This document shows, piece after piece, positions 34,959 through 44,650 of a stretch of 64,000 nt of DNA; position 1 is the first letter of the stretch; the number at the start of each line of letters is the position of its first letter. The notes under the pieces were generated by a model. It was not told the origin of the DNA. It saw only the letters and a program-made list of their open reading frames with translations, and did no database searches. The position numbers were made by a program, and so were the translations under genes. The stretch is from Marinomonas profundimaris. GTDB lineage: Bacteria; Pseudomonadota; Gammaproteobacteria; Pseudomonadales; Marinomonadaceae. Where the stretch lies: positions 62,001 to 126,000 of the forward strand of contig NZ_AYOZ01000034.1 of NCBI RefSeq assembly GCF_000508165.1, in the 5' to 3' direction.

Positions 34959-35726
34959 TTATGCCTGATTCTTTTTATAAACGGCAACGTCATTTCGCCC
35001 TGCTCGCTTCACATCATACAAAGCAGAATCCGCCGATTTTATCGCTGCATCAAGCGCTTGTTCGTCATCACCCGTGAAGCTAGAAACACCAATGCTCGCC
35101 GAAAAGGACAGTGGCTGGCCATTAAATTCTAATGTTGTTGATCGCATACGCGCTAAAATATCAAAGGCAAATGCTTGTGCGTCTTCCAAACTCGTCTGCG
35201 TAAAAAGTACCACAAACTCGTCACCACCTAAGCGAGCAACCATGTTCGGTTTTTTCACGACATCCAGCAATATACGGCTGAATTCAATTAACACGGCATC
35301 GCCACCAGCGTGGCCAAATTGATCGTTAATTTGTTTTAGGCTGTCTAAATCCAACACCAAAAGTGCAGACTGATTTTCCTGTTTGAGCGCAGATAATGTT
35401 GATAAATAAGCGTCACTCTTTTGATAAAAGTACCCACGATGGTACGTGTTCGTCAGGGAATCTATCGTGGCCAATTTTGCCATTTCCACTTCCATGACAT
35501 CAATTTTGAAAAACAGACCTATCAAATACCAAGAAAGCAGAGGCGTCACTGTCATGGTGATGATACAAATAATCACGATGTCTTGCTCTGGAAGATAGGA
35601 ATAGTCTAGTAATTCAACCAAGATGAAATTGAATGTAATGGCTAAGAGTGTTGACAGCATAGTGAGGATACACACCAACCCCACTCGCCCAAGTTTTCTA
35701 AGGCTCATTCTTACTAACGGTGTCAC
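34959..35726 (-). CDS. Membrane diguanylate cyclase (GGDEF)
   Basis: About 255 residues. Two membrane helices (GLVCILTMLSTLLAITFNFILV and IVIICIITMTVTPLLSWYLIGLFF) precede a complete GGDEF domain with LDLDSLKQINDQFGHAGGDAVL and the intact RLGGDEFVVLF. The allosteric RxxD inhibition site is absent (KKPN in its place). It should make c-di-GMP. The start is taken as the GTG at 35726 because GGAGGT lies just before it; a longer frame to 35780 and an ATG at 35708 are the alternatives. The sensory input is unknown. Confidence 0.88.
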   Translation of the reverse strand: MTPLVRMSLRKLGRVGLVCILTMLSTLLAITFNFILVELLDYSYLPEQDIVIICIITMTVTPLLSWYLIGLFFKIDVMEVEMAKLATIDSLTNTYHRGYFYQKSDAYLSTLSALKQENQSALLVLDLDSLKQINDQFGHAGGDAVLIEFSRILLDVVKKPNMVARLGGDEFVVLFTQTSLEDAQAFAFDILARMRSTTLEFNGQPLSFSASIGVSSFTGDDEQALDAAIKSADSALYDVKRAGRNDVAVYKKNQA

Positions 35727-35811
35727 GCGACCTCCAGTTGTCCAAATTACAGGAAAAACAACATGATACTCGTAATCCAAGCGCTAAATACAGCATTTGA
35801 AGCCACAAACA

Positions 35812-36570
35812 TTACAACAAAACCCAAGATTGCCAAATAAGGCGCAGCGCCATTAAGGTCAATACGATATTAAAAATACGATGAAAATAGCGATCTGGCA
35901 TACGTTTAAGTAACCGAAGGCCAACCCACGTTCCTACCGCACCACTCAGCACCATACACACCAAGAGTGGTAACCACGCAGTCAAAGGAAACCCTGCTGC
36001 TTCAAACACCGCCACTTTCAGCACATGCTGTAAGGACATGGCCGCCGCGAACGTCGCGACGGTACGAAAACGATCCGCGTGAATTTGCTTTACGAACGCC
36101 GCGACCAACGGCCCCGTTGCGCCAGCAAATAAGGTAATAAACGTCGTGATCGCGCCCGCCATCACTGTGCCCCATGTTCCCAATACCATTTTAGGCAACT
36201 TTGGTCCCCAACATAAATACAGGATAAACAGTGCAATGGTTAAATACATGATTGCTGGCGGCAGCGACACCAAAACGAAGCTGCCGATTAACGCGCCCAC
36301 AATCGCACCGGGTAAAAACGCACCAATCAGCTTCCAGTCGATGTGTCGCCAACTCATCGCCGCGCGCCCAGCGTTAGACCCTAACTGCGCCACACCATGC
36401 AGCGGGATAATCAGCTGAGGCGGCAACACTTGCGCCATCACGCCAAGCAACATCACGCCACCGCCTGCACCGAAGCTCGCAGTGAAAAATGATGTCAGCC
36501 CTGCAACCATCACCAGAAGAATAAATATATGAGGAGACACTTGGTCAAAAAACAACGAAAATAACGTCAT
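35812..36570 (-). CDS. TSUP family (TauE/SafE) membrane permease
   Basis: 252 residues with about eight membrane segments and the two-repeat pattern of TauE/SafE: ILLVMVAGLTSFFTASFGAGGGVMLL and AGAITTFITLFAGATGPLVAAF. Family members export sulfite, sulfonates or organic acids; the substrate here is unknown. It stands between a diguanylate cyclase and dctD on the same strand. Confidence 0.88.
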   Translation of the reverse strand: MTLFSLFFDQVSPHIFILLVMVAGLTSFFTASFGAGGGVMLLGVMAQVLPPQLIIPLHGVAQLGSNAGRAAMSWRHIDWKLIGAFLPGAIVGALIGSFVLVSLPPAIMYLTIALFILYLCWGPKLPKMVLGTWGTVMAGAITTFITLFAGATGPLVAAFVKQIHADRFRTVATFAAAMSLQHVLKVAVFEAAGFPLTAWLPLLVCMVLSGAVGTWVGLRLLKRMPDRYFHRIFNIVLTLMALRLIWQSWVLL

Positions 36571-36644
36571 ATGAACGGAACTACACAGTAGGTTAATAAA
36601 AAGAACAGCGAAGGAAACAGCCCGCGTCTGGCAGAACCTATGAG

Positions 36645-38003
36645 TTACTGTTTGTAGATGTCTTTATCTAAATCGTACTTACGCATTTTGTCGTAGAGTG
36701 TTTTACGCGGTAAACCGAGCGCATCCATCGTGTCTTTGATCGACCCTTTTTGACGCAGCAACTCTTGCTCCAATAAGGTTTTTTCAAAACGCTCTAACTG
36801 CTCAGGCAAGGTCATCACACCGGGATTGTTTTCATTGATGATGATCTGATCGAACTCAAAGGAACCGGCTTCGCCCATCAGCACATAGCGCTCTGCAAGA
36901 TTACGCAATTCGCGTACATTTCCGGGCCAATCGTAGCTTAATAAACTGTGCATACGCGCCGCAGACAGTGGCTCAGATTCTCGCTTATATTGCGCAATTG
37001 CCACCAAACAAAAATGCTGCCACAACAAAGAAATGTCGTCTTTGCGTTCTCTCAGTGGCGGAATGTCCACACGGACCACATTCAGTCGGTAATACAAATC
37101 TTCGCGGAACGTTCCGCCTTCACTCAACTGTTTTAAGTCCACCTTGGTGGCCGCCAAAATGCGCAAATCTAGGTCGATGCTTTTATTAGACCCTAAACGT
37201 TCCAACCGGCGCTCTTCCAATACCCGCAATAAACGAATCTGCATCGACATTGGCATGCTTTCAATTTCGTCCAAAAACAAGGTACCGCCATTGGCGTGTT
37301 CCAATTTACCAATACGTTGTGTTTTCGCATCGGTAAACGCGCCTTTTTCATGACCAAACAATTCCGATTCCATAATAGAATCCGGCACCGCGCCACAGTT
37401 GATCGCCACAAATGCGTGCCCTCGACGAGAACTGTGCTCGTGAATATAACGCGCCACCAGTTCTTTACCTGTGCCTGTTTCCCCTTGAATAAGAATATCC
37501 GCACCCGTATCCGCCACATGCAACAACGCCTGACGAAGACGATGAATGCCCGGCGTGTTGCCGATAATACGAGGGCCAGGTGCATTCTGTGCAACCAATT
37601 CCAAACGTAAGTTACGGTTTTCTAAGGTTAAACGGCGTTTTTCAGACGCGCGACGCACCACATCCAAAAAGTCTTCGTTCGAAAAAGGTTTTTCTATAAA
37701 GTCATACGCGCCATCTCGAATCGCGCTGACCGCCATGCTGATGTCGCCATGTCCGGTGATTAAGATAAACGGGATTTCCGCGTCAATCTTTTTAACGTCT
37801 TCGAATAACTCTAAACCGCTTTTTCCGGGCAAGTTGATATCGCTCACAATGACGCCGGACCAGTCCAAAGACAATCGCTCTGTGACACCTTGCGCCGTCG
37901 TGAATTCAGCGACATCAAAGTCTTCAAGCTGCAATGTCTGAGAAATCGCCATACGAACCGCTTGCTCATCATCGATCAAAATTACTTGCTTGCTGTCCGG
38001 CAT
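36645..38003 (-). CDS. dctD: Sigma54-dependent response regulator, DctD-like
   Basis: 452 residues: receiver domain (phospho-acceptor Asp in GVIVSDINLPGKSG near 55), AAA+ domain with Walker A GETGTGKELVA and Walker B GGTLFLDEIES, and a C-terminal Fis-type helix-turn-helix (GSIKDTMDALGLPRKTLYDKMRKY). The sigma54-contact loop reads GAFTDA instead of GAFTGA. Its ATG overlaps the stop of the dctB-like kinase (TAATG), so the pair is coupled. Probably activates a dicarboxylate TRAP operon; the dctPQM at 19.8 kb is a candidate. Confidence 0.9.
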   Translation of the reverse strand: MPDSKQVILIDDEQAVRMAISQTLQLEDFDVAEFTTAQGVTERLSLDWSGVIVSDINLPGKSGLELFEDVKKIDAEIPFILITGHGDISMAVSAIRDGAYDFIEKPFSNEDFLDVVRRASEKRRLTLENRNLRLELVAQNAPGPRIIGNTPGIHRLRQALLHVADTGADILIQGETGTGKELVARYIHEHSSRRGHAFVAINCGAVPDSIMESELFGHEKGAFTDAKTQRIGKLEHANGGTLFLDEIESMPMSMQIRLLRVLEERRLERLGSNKSIDLDLRILAATKVDLKQLSEGGTFREDLYYRLNVVRVDIPPLRERKDDISLLWQHFCLVAIAQYKRESEPLSAARMHSLLSYDWPGNVRELRNLAERYVLMGEAGSFEFDQIIINENNPGVMTLPEQLERFEKTLLEQELLRQKGSIKDTMDALGLPRKTLYDKMRKYDLDKDIYKQ

Positions 38004-40300
38004 TACAATTCCTCTTTTGGCGCTTTAGAAAGTGACGCGTGGTGTATAAAACGCGGTAGAGTAACACAAAACTCGGCGCCGCCGTTTGCTTGGTTTTGAG
38101 CGCTAATTTGCCCGCCCATGGCTTCGACGATACGTTGGCTGATAGACAAACCAAGCCCCAAGCCCAAGCCCGACGATTTAGAGGTGAAAAAAGGTTCAAA
38201 CAGGTTCTTAATGGCTTCGTCGCTCAAGCCATTGCCTGAGTCTTGTACGCAAATCACCACGTTATTATCCACCATCGATTGCTCAATGCGCACTTGCCGT
38301 TCATGATCAGGAACTTCTAAAATCGCGTCGGCGGCGTTGGCCAATAAATTAACCAATACCTGCTCTAAGAAGACCATATCACCATTGACGATGAAGCCCT
38401 GATCCTCGGTCACAACCAATTCAATGCCCACTTCTTTGTATCGCGGACTCATGATTTTAAGCGCGCCCATTATCGCCGTTTGCACCGCAATAGGACCTTG
38501 TTGTACATCGCCTTTTCGCGCAAAAACTTTAAAACGGGCAATGATATCTCCCATGTGATGCCCCAACTGACTAATGTGCTGCAAGTTGGCGTGAGCTTGT
38601 TCGTAATTGCCACGATCTAAAAACTTCAAACCATTACCCGCGAACGCACGAATGGCAGTAAGTGGTTGGTTTAATTCGTGATTTAGACCTGCACTAAGTT
38701 GACCTAATACCGCCAATTTCGCGGTTTGAATCAGTTCCCGTTGCGTGCCTTTGTGCTCTTCAATTTCGTGTCGTAAACGTGCGTTGGCACCTTCTAATTC
38801 AAAGGTTCGTTCGCGCACTCGTTCTTCTAAGTCAATTCTGGCTTGGGTGATTTCTTGCTCGTAACGTTTGCGTTCCGTCATATCATGGAACGTCACCAAA
38901 TAGCTCAAGCGATTTGGCAACTGCATTTCACACAAGGTCATTTCCACTGGTACCGTCGTTTGATCGGAATACCCTAAGCGGCCTTCTCTGGTCAGAACTT
39001 TCATGCCTAAATCGTTCGCCGCGTCTCGGAAATCATCGTGGAATGACAAGTCGGTCCCGTCTTTCTCATCGCCGCGAAACAACACACTCAAAGGCAAACC
39101 GACCAATGGCGCTAATGGTTGGCTAATCAGTTTTTCGACCGCGGGGTTAAAAGACTCGATTTTGTGATTTTCATCCAACGTGACCAAGCCCGCTTGAGTG
39201 TTTTGAATCACCTCTCGAATGTACGCTTGATTATGGCGAGTCATCTCATTGGCATCGGATCGCTCTCGCAGCATTCGTGTACGCAACATCGCCAGACCAA
39301 ACAACAACGCGGTGATCATGACACCACCCGCAAAAATAGCGCGCCACAATGCAATTTCTTCATTGATGGTTTTAAGCGGGGCCAGAATGGAAATTTTGAA
39401 GCCCAATAATCGAATCGGTCGACTCATTGTCAAGAACGAAAGTCGCTCTAATTCCGTTTCTTCATTCGCTAATGTGTTGGCAAGCACATCCACAATTTGA
39501 GATTTTTCATCAAATTGTTTTTGATAAACAATGGCCAACTTTTCAATCGATTGACCGTAATAACGCTGAGAGTCCGCGATACGTTGCAATTCGGCATGTG
39601 ACAGCTCGCCAAAAACACGATACAACCAGGTAGGACGAGAGCTGCTAAACACAATGCCATCAGGATCCAGCAATAAAAACTCATAATGCTGGTTGGCAAA
39701 ACGTTTCTCGAACTGGGTTAAATCCACTTTAACAACGGCGATACCAATAATAGAGTCGCCTTCATACACAGGGTATGAGAAGTAATAACCACGACGATTG
39801 GATGTGGTGCCCAATGCATAATAGCGGCCGGGCTTGCCTTGAATGGCGTCTTGAAAATAGGGCCGAAACGCGAAATTCCGGCCGACGAAGCTGGCTGACT
39901 CACGGTAGTTGGACGCGGCGATGGTTAGGCCATCGGTGTTTAAAATGTAACTGTCTGACGCTTCAGTAATGCGGTTAATCTGTTCCAGTTCGCGATTGAG
40001 TTGGTTGATGTCTGAATCAAAACCATCCCGCAGGGCTTTTTTCACCCTGTCATTAGACGCCAATAACGTCGGCATATGTTGATATTTGGCGATCGCGCTT
40101 TCCAACACGCTGGCCAACTGATTCAGCTGTTCAAAGGAATCAATTCGTAACGTCTTGATTTGCTGGTTTTTTAACGCTTCTCCACCTTTCCAGATGGTCA
40201 GTAGCGTTATGATAAAAACCATAATATAGAACCAAAAAAAGTACTTTTTCAGGCCTTGGGAATACAACGATTTCAGACTGGAACGGTTAATTTCACTCAA
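38003..40300 (-). CDS. dctB: Sensor histidine kinase, DctB-like
   Basis: 765 residues. A first membrane helix (about 20-42), a large periplasmic double-Cache sensor (to about 310), a second helix (AIFAGGVMITALLFGLAMLRTR), a PAS domain with VTLDENHKIESFNPAVEKL, a coiled coil, HisKA with the phospho-acceptor in LNHELNQPLTAIRAF, and HATPase_c with DSGNGL and GLGLGLSISQRIVEAMGG. The order is that of C4-dicarboxylate sensors, but with an added PAS domain. Partner is the adjacent DctD. Confidence 0.9.
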   Translation of the reverse strand: MSEINRSSLKSLYSQGLKKYFFWFYIMVFIITLLTIWKGGEALKNQQIKTLRIDSFEQLNQLASVLESAIAKYQHMPTLLASNDRVKKALRDGFDSDINQLNRELEQINRITEASDSYILNTDGLTIAASNYRESASFVGRNFAFRPYFQDAIQGKPGRYYALGTTSNRRGYYFSYPVYEGDSIIGIAVVKVDLTQFEKRFANQHYEFLLLDPDGIVFSSSRPTWLYRVFGELSHAELQRIADSQRYYGQSIEKLAIVYQKQFDEKSQIVDVLANTLANEETELERLSFLTMSRPIRLLGFKISILAPLKTINEEIALWRAIFAGGVMITALLFGLAMLRTRMLRERSDANEMTRHNQAYIREVIQNTQAGLVTLDENHKIESFNPAVEKLISQPLAPLVGLPLSVLFRGDEKDGTDLSFHDDFRDAANDLGMKVLTREGRLGYSDQTTVPVEMTLCEMQLPNRLSYLVTFHDMTERKRYEQEITQARIDLEERVRERTFELEGANARLRHEIEEHKGTQRELIQTAKLAVLGQLSAGLNHELNQPLTAIRAFAGNGLKFLDRGNYEQAHANLQHISQLGHHMGDIIARFKVFARKGDVQQGPIAVQTAIMGALKIMSPRYKEVGIELVVTEDQGFIVNGDMVFLEQVLVNLLANAADAILEVPDHERQVRIEQSMVDNNVVICVQDSGNGLSDEAIKNLFEPFFTSKSSGLGLGLGLSISQRIVEAMGGQISAQNQANGGAEFCVTLPRFIHHASLSKAPKEEL

Positions 40301-40426
40301 AAACTTGTCCTAATAGACTATTCTAATTGGATACATTTCTTACATTGAATTCGTATCTTATTTCAGGCATTTTTAGCCAAGTACACACCAAACACTTTTT
40401 ATTGACCCTTTACCAAAAGGATAAAA

Positions 40427-42973
40427 ATGCATTCGATCAGTATTCATTGCCCTTCAATCGACGATCTCATTCAAAAACTAGAAGGAGTTCAGTCGCCTGA
40501 TTTAATCCAACTATACGGGACCTTGGCGATAAAAGAAGCCAAACCGTGGGCAATCTACCTATCTCAACGCTTTCCTGATGCCTGCCGTATTGGTATGGCA
40601 AGCCAAAGACATATATCGAATGGTCAAGTAAAAAGCGATGGCGCAACGCTCATTTTATCCTATTTTGAAAAAAGTCATCTGGTTCATCACTCCGCCGCCT
40701 ACGATGGCGAAAACGCCGATCAGTCTGGACAAGCATTGTTTGCGCCTTTTTTAACGCAAACAGAACAAAACCAAGCCCGTGTTTACATTGTGTTACTGGA
40801 TTCCAAAGACGCCATACAAAGCGACTTTTTTAATGTGACACAAAAAAATGACATTACCGTAAGCGGTGGACGCGCTGGTATTTACGACCATGAAAACAGC
40901 TGGGTTCTCTATCAAGACAACCTTTATCAAAACCAGTCTATTGCCGTGGGCATTGTCGGTAAGTGTCTCAGCCAACAGCGAGATGTGTTTGTTGATAACA
41001 TCGCCATTGGTCGTCGTATGTTGGTCACCGCCAGCGAAGGCAACATCATCAAACAAATTGACCATTTGCCAGCCCAACAGATCTATCAGCGATACTTATC
41101 AAATGGTGAGAAAATCAGCCTTTCTCTTGCCAACCGATTTGCGCTCACCACGGTGCATAATAATATTGAAATCAATGCGGTGCCATTAAAGTGGGAAAGT
41201 GATGGTGCAATTCAAATGAGTGAGGCCATCCCCGAAGGCGCTTATGTGAAGTTTCTGTATTTTCATCCTGCTCAATCCTTGTATTCGATTACACCAAAAA
41301 TCCAACATCTTAACGAACAACAGCCCGACAGCGTGTTCGTGTTTAACTGCATCAGTCGTGATGATTTCATTGAAGAGCAGCCCACGGACAAACTAAATTT
41401 GCTCAACCAAGTCATGCCTTTGCACGGCGCTTATTGTTTTGGGGAGTTTTTCTCCACACAATTTGGCGCAAAAGTAATGCAACATGCCCTTACTTATTTG
41501 GCCATCAACGAATCTGGCTACGGCATAAAACGCGAAGTCGAACCGATTCAATTACCCGATGTGAAAGATTCTCTCGCCCCCATGTTCAACTTGATCAGCA
41601 ATGCTTTTCAGGATCTTGAACAAGAATCAGCGTCGTTTTCTACATCCGCAGACAATGACTCGACAGGCAATCATTCCAACAACGATTGGTTATACGATGT
41701 ACAAACGGGGCTTCTGAATCGTTTTTCTCTGCTCGGTCGTCTGACTAACACACAAGATATTGCTCACCTTGCTGTGATGCGGATTCGTAACTTCCGTCTG
41801 ATTAATCAGCAATATGGCTATAACGCCGCGGATGATTTATTTGCCCAGCTAGCACACTATTTAAAGCGACGTTTGGACGCGAACTCCGTCGGCATAAACT
41901 TTACCTGTTACCGTTTATCCGCCAACGAAATCGCCGTCTCTATCCACAGCGATATTACACCGAAAAAAATCGTCAGACTGTTCCAAAACCTAGCAGAGGA
42001 CATTGAAAATCAAGCGTTTTCTAGCATCAATAAGTTGGAACATCTGCTGACACTGAGTCTCTCCGTTGGCATGGCTTCAGCTTTTGATCAGGAGGGGCTG
42101 CCTCTTTGTGAGCAGTCGCATCTATTGATTAAAGCCAGCGAATCCAGACGGTTTGCACAAATCAATAATCAACCCATTTTCTGGAGTGGGAATTTACCCA
42201 CCAGCGTCACCACAGAAGAAAATCTTGATTGGATTTTTCAAATACGCAAAGCACTCGAAAACGACGATATTTTGGCTTATTTCCAGCCTTATTACGACAG
42301 TGAAACAGGGGCGGAAGTGGGTGCAGAAGCCTTGCTTAGAGCGCGTATCGACGGCAAACTTGTCAGCCCTGCGTTGTTTCTAGACTTGATAAAACAAACG
42401 CAGCTTTACGCTAAAATAACGCTGACCATGCTGGCCAAATGTGAACGTATTCTCAATACGTATCCCAATGTTCATGTTGCCTTAAACCTGTCTGTCTTAG
42501 ACTTTAAACATTACTCGACTCTCAAAGCCTTGCGAGAGTTTTTCAAACGCAATCAAGTCAACGGCCGTTTAACACTGGAAATCACCGAATCGGAATCCAT
42601 CCAAGATTATGAATGGATCAGCCCAATCATTAATGAATTCCGTGAAGCAGGCGCCTTATTAGCGATTGATGATTTTGGCGCAGGTTATTCGAATTTAGAG
42701 AAGCTCATCGCCCTGAACCCAGATATTTTGAAGTTAGATGGCTGTATTATCAAAACCATCGACACGGATGACAAGCTGCAAAAATTGGTTCAGCACATCA
42801 ACAACCTCGCTCATTCTTTAGGCATAAAAACGCAGGCTGAATTTGTGCATAATGAAGCGGTAAAACAACAGTTGAAGACGCTGAAAGTGGATTATTTACA
42901 AGGCTTTCATTTGTCCGAGCCCATTAGCGAATCCGAATGGCTTGAACAATACAATGACGATACCGTGAACTAA
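40427..42973 (+). CDS. FIST-GGDEF-EAL protein, probable c-di-GMP phosphodiesterase
   Basis: 848 residues, cytoplasmic, no membrane helix. FIST and FIST_C sensor domains fill about 20-385 (GRAGIYDHENSWVLYQDN; FVFNCISRDDFIEEQ; GAYCFGEFF). A GGDEF domain at about 425-590 is degenerate: RLSANEIAVSI replaces RxGGDEF. The EAL domain (about 610-845) keeps EALLRARI, LNLSV, LEITESES, IDDFGAGYSNLEKL, LKLDG and the late Glu in QAEFVHNEA, so c-di-GMP hydrolysis is expected. FIST domains are thought to sense small ligands such as amino acids. Confidence 0.88.
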   Translation: MHSISIHCPSIDDLIQKLEGVQSPDLIQLYGTLAIKEAKPWAIYLSQRFPDACRIGMASQRHISNGQVKSDGATLILSYFEKSHLVHHSAAYDGENADQSGQALFAPFLTQTEQNQARVYIVLLDSKDAIQSDFFNVTQKNDITVSGGRAGIYDHENSWVLYQDNLYQNQSIAVGIVGKCLSQQRDVFVDNIAIGRRMLVTASEGNIIKQIDHLPAQQIYQRYLSNGEKISLSLANRFALTTVHNNIEINAVPLKWESDGAIQMSEAIPEGAYVKFLYFHPAQSLYSITPKIQHLNEQQPDSVFVFNCISRDDFIEEQPTDKLNLLNQVMPLHGAYCFGEFFSTQFGAKVMQHALTYLAINESGYGIKREVEPIQLPDVKDSLAPMFNLISNAFQDLEQESASFSTSADNDSTGNHSNNDWLYDVQTGLLNRFSLLGRLTNTQDIAHLAVMRIRNFRLINQQYGYNAADDLFAQLAHYLKRRLDANSVGINFTCYRLSANEIAVSIHSDITPKKIVRLFQNLAEDIENQAFSSINKLEHLLTLSLSVGMASAFDQEGLPLCEQSHLLIKASESRRFAQINNQPIFWSGNLPTSVTTEENLDWIFQIRKALENDDILAYFQPYYDSETGAEVGAEALLRARIDGKLVSPALFLDLIKQTQLYAKITLTMLAKCERILNTYPNVHVALNLSVLDFKHYSTLKALREFFKRNQVNGRLTLEITESESIQDYEWISPIINEFREAGALLAIDDFGAGYSNLEKLIALNPDILKLDGCIIKTIDTDDKLQKLVQHINNLAHSLGIKTQAEFVHNEAVKQQLKTLKVDYLQGFHLSEPISESEWLEQYNDDTVN

Positions 42974-42975
42974 CC

Positions 42976-43009
42976 GCCATTCGCTCACGCCCGTGCGTGA
43001 GCGAATGGC
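42976..43009. other. Perfect 15-bp hairpin at convergent gene ends
   Basis: GCCATTCGCTCACGC (42976-42990) and GCGTGAGCGAATGGC (42995-43009) pair perfectly with a CCGT loop. It begins just after the FIST-GGDEF-EAL stop, and its right arm encodes the last residues of EpmA (PFAHARA). No T run follows on either side, so it is a transcript-end structure rather than a canonical terminator. Confidence 0.8.
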
Positions 43010-43971
43010 AATACGTTCGAAATGTGTGTTTTACGACACAGCAACATCAACAATCTATCCACACCCAACGCCACACCGGCGCATTCTGGCAGGCCTTGTT
43101 CAAGCGCGCTGACCAACCGTTCGTCAAATTGTCGATCCGTTAGCCCCATCGTTGATCGTGCCGCTTTATCGTCGGCAAAACGTCTTGCTTGCTCCTTGGC
43201 ATCGGTCAATTCATGATAGCCATTGGCCAGCTCCATGCCTTGCCAATACAGCTCAAAACGCGCCGCCACGGGTTGACCGTGTTCGTCCAAATGGGTTTTC
43301 GCTAACGCCGCCTGAGACGCCGGATAACTGTGAATAAAACAGGGGGAATATTGGCCGATGGCGGGTTCTATGACGCTGGAGAAAATCAGCTCAAGCAAGG
43401 TGTCTCGATCCTCTTCCTGCAAGCCATATTCTGTGTGTTCATGGGCGCATTCTTGCAACTGCAAGTGCGTGGCGTTGAAAGGGTCTAATCCCGTGTGACG
43501 CAAAAACGCCATGTGATAACTCAATCGTTCACACGTTAATGCTTCATCGTCCGCTAACACACGAAGCAAGGTTTGAATGTCATCCATCAACTGCCAATGA
43601 TCAAAGCCAACTCGATACCATTCCAACATAGTGAATTCAATACTGTGACGACGCCCCACGTCTTCCGCTCGAAAGACTTTACCCAATTGATAAATTGAGC
43701 CGGAGCCCGCACACAACAACCGCTTCATCGCGTATTCCGGTGAGGTTTGCAGGTAATACGTGAGATCTTGACCTTGCGAACGCGTCTCGCTGGTCAGTAC
43801 TTCAATATGAGGATCGGAAATGCTGCCTAACGACAAACACGGCGTATCAACTTCCATCACCTCTTGCGCATCGAAAAACACACGAATGGCTTTAAACAAC
43901 GCCGCGCGTTTTTGCAAAATAGACAGATCAGCACTGGGTTGCCACAAAGAAGCGTCGTACATAGAAAACAC
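42985..43971 (-). CDS. epmA: EF-P--(R)-beta-lysine ligase
   Basis: Attaches beta-lysine to Lys34 of elongation factor P. 328 residues, a truncated class II lysyl-tRNA synthetase without anticodon domain, as expected for EpmA/GenX/PoxA. Visible: EVMEVDTPCLSLGSISDPHIE, YYLQTSPEYAMKRLL, VGRRHSIEFTMLEWYRVG (motif 2) and GVALGVDRLLML (motif 3). The partner genes efp and epmB lie 5-7 kb downstream, divergent from each other. Confidence 0.94.
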   Translation of the reverse strand: MFSMYDASLWQPSADLSILQKRAALFKAIRVFFDAQEVMEVDTPCLSLGSISDPHIEVLTSETRSQGQDLTYYLQTSPEYAMKRLLCAGSGSIYQLGKVFRAEDVGRRHSIEFTMLEWYRVGFDHWQLMDDIQTLLRVLADDEALTCERLSYHMAFLRHTGLDPFNATHLQLQECAHEHTEYGLQEEDRDTLLELIFSSVIEPAIGQYSPCFIHSYPASQAALAKTHLDEHGQPVAARFELYWQGMELANGYHELTDAKEQARRFADDKAARSTMGLTDRQFDERLVSALEQGLPECAGVALGVDRLLMLLCRKTHISNVLPFAHARA

Positions 43972-44008
43972 TCAGAAAATAAAACGCATCATAACAAAGA
44001 CTGAACGA

Positions 44009-44650
44009 TTAATTCAGCTTACTCAGCAGTATTTTAATGCCCGCTACGCCAAACATCAGCGCAAAGGCAGCGTCAAAGCCACGTTTCATTTTGAAATAAC
44101 CTTGGCGAATCCGAGGGTTGGAAAACAGAACAGCGTAACCCAAATTTATGCAGGCACTTTGAATCGTTAATAAGACAATCACAGACAACAAACCTTGTGT
44201 GGAAACCGAACTCGGCATCCCCATGGCGAATAACGATCCTAGAAACAAAATCGCTTTAGGATTGGTTAAGTGGATGGCCAAACCACGAAAATATGCAGCA
44301 CGCAAAGACGTTTGTTTAGTCTCTAATGTGGTCAACATTTTGCTCGCATCCGATTTATTCGTCATTGCTGAACGACAAGATTTGTACGCTAAAAATAATA
44401 AATAGACCGCACCAACATAACGTAAGCTTTCGAATAGCCAGACATTCGCATACAACACGGCACCTAAACCAAAGGCTGCCGAGCAAGACCAAAATAGCGA
44501 GCCTGTCAGTATCCCAGATGCTAACGCCAAACCTTGTACTCGCCCTTGATTCATTGACGTCGAGGCAATAGCTAAGGTCGCAGGCCCAGGGCTTGCCATA
44601 ACAACAAAAGCACCGATTAATATTAGGACATAGTGAATTTCTTGCATCAT
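44009..44650 (-). CDS. LysE family amino acid exporter
   Basis: 213-residue inner-membrane protein with the family N-terminus MMQEIHYVLILIGAFVVMASPGPATLAIAS and about six helices. Exports an unknown amino acid or homoserine-lactone-like compound. The ribosome site GGGAG lies inside the remnant of an EamA exporter whose stop codon overlaps this start (TAATG), so lysE may once have been the second gene of an exporter pair. Confidence 0.88.
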   Translation of the reverse strand: MMQEIHYVLILIGAFVVMASPGPATLAIASTSMNQGRVQGLALASGILTGSLFWSCSAAFGLGAVLYANVWLFESLRYVGAVYLLFLAYKSCRSAMTNKSDASKMLTTLETKQTSLRAAYFRGLAIHLTNPKAILFLGSLFAMGMPSSVSTQGLLSVIVLLTIQSACINLGYAVLFSNPRIRQGYFKMKRGFDAAFALMFGVAGIKILLSKLN

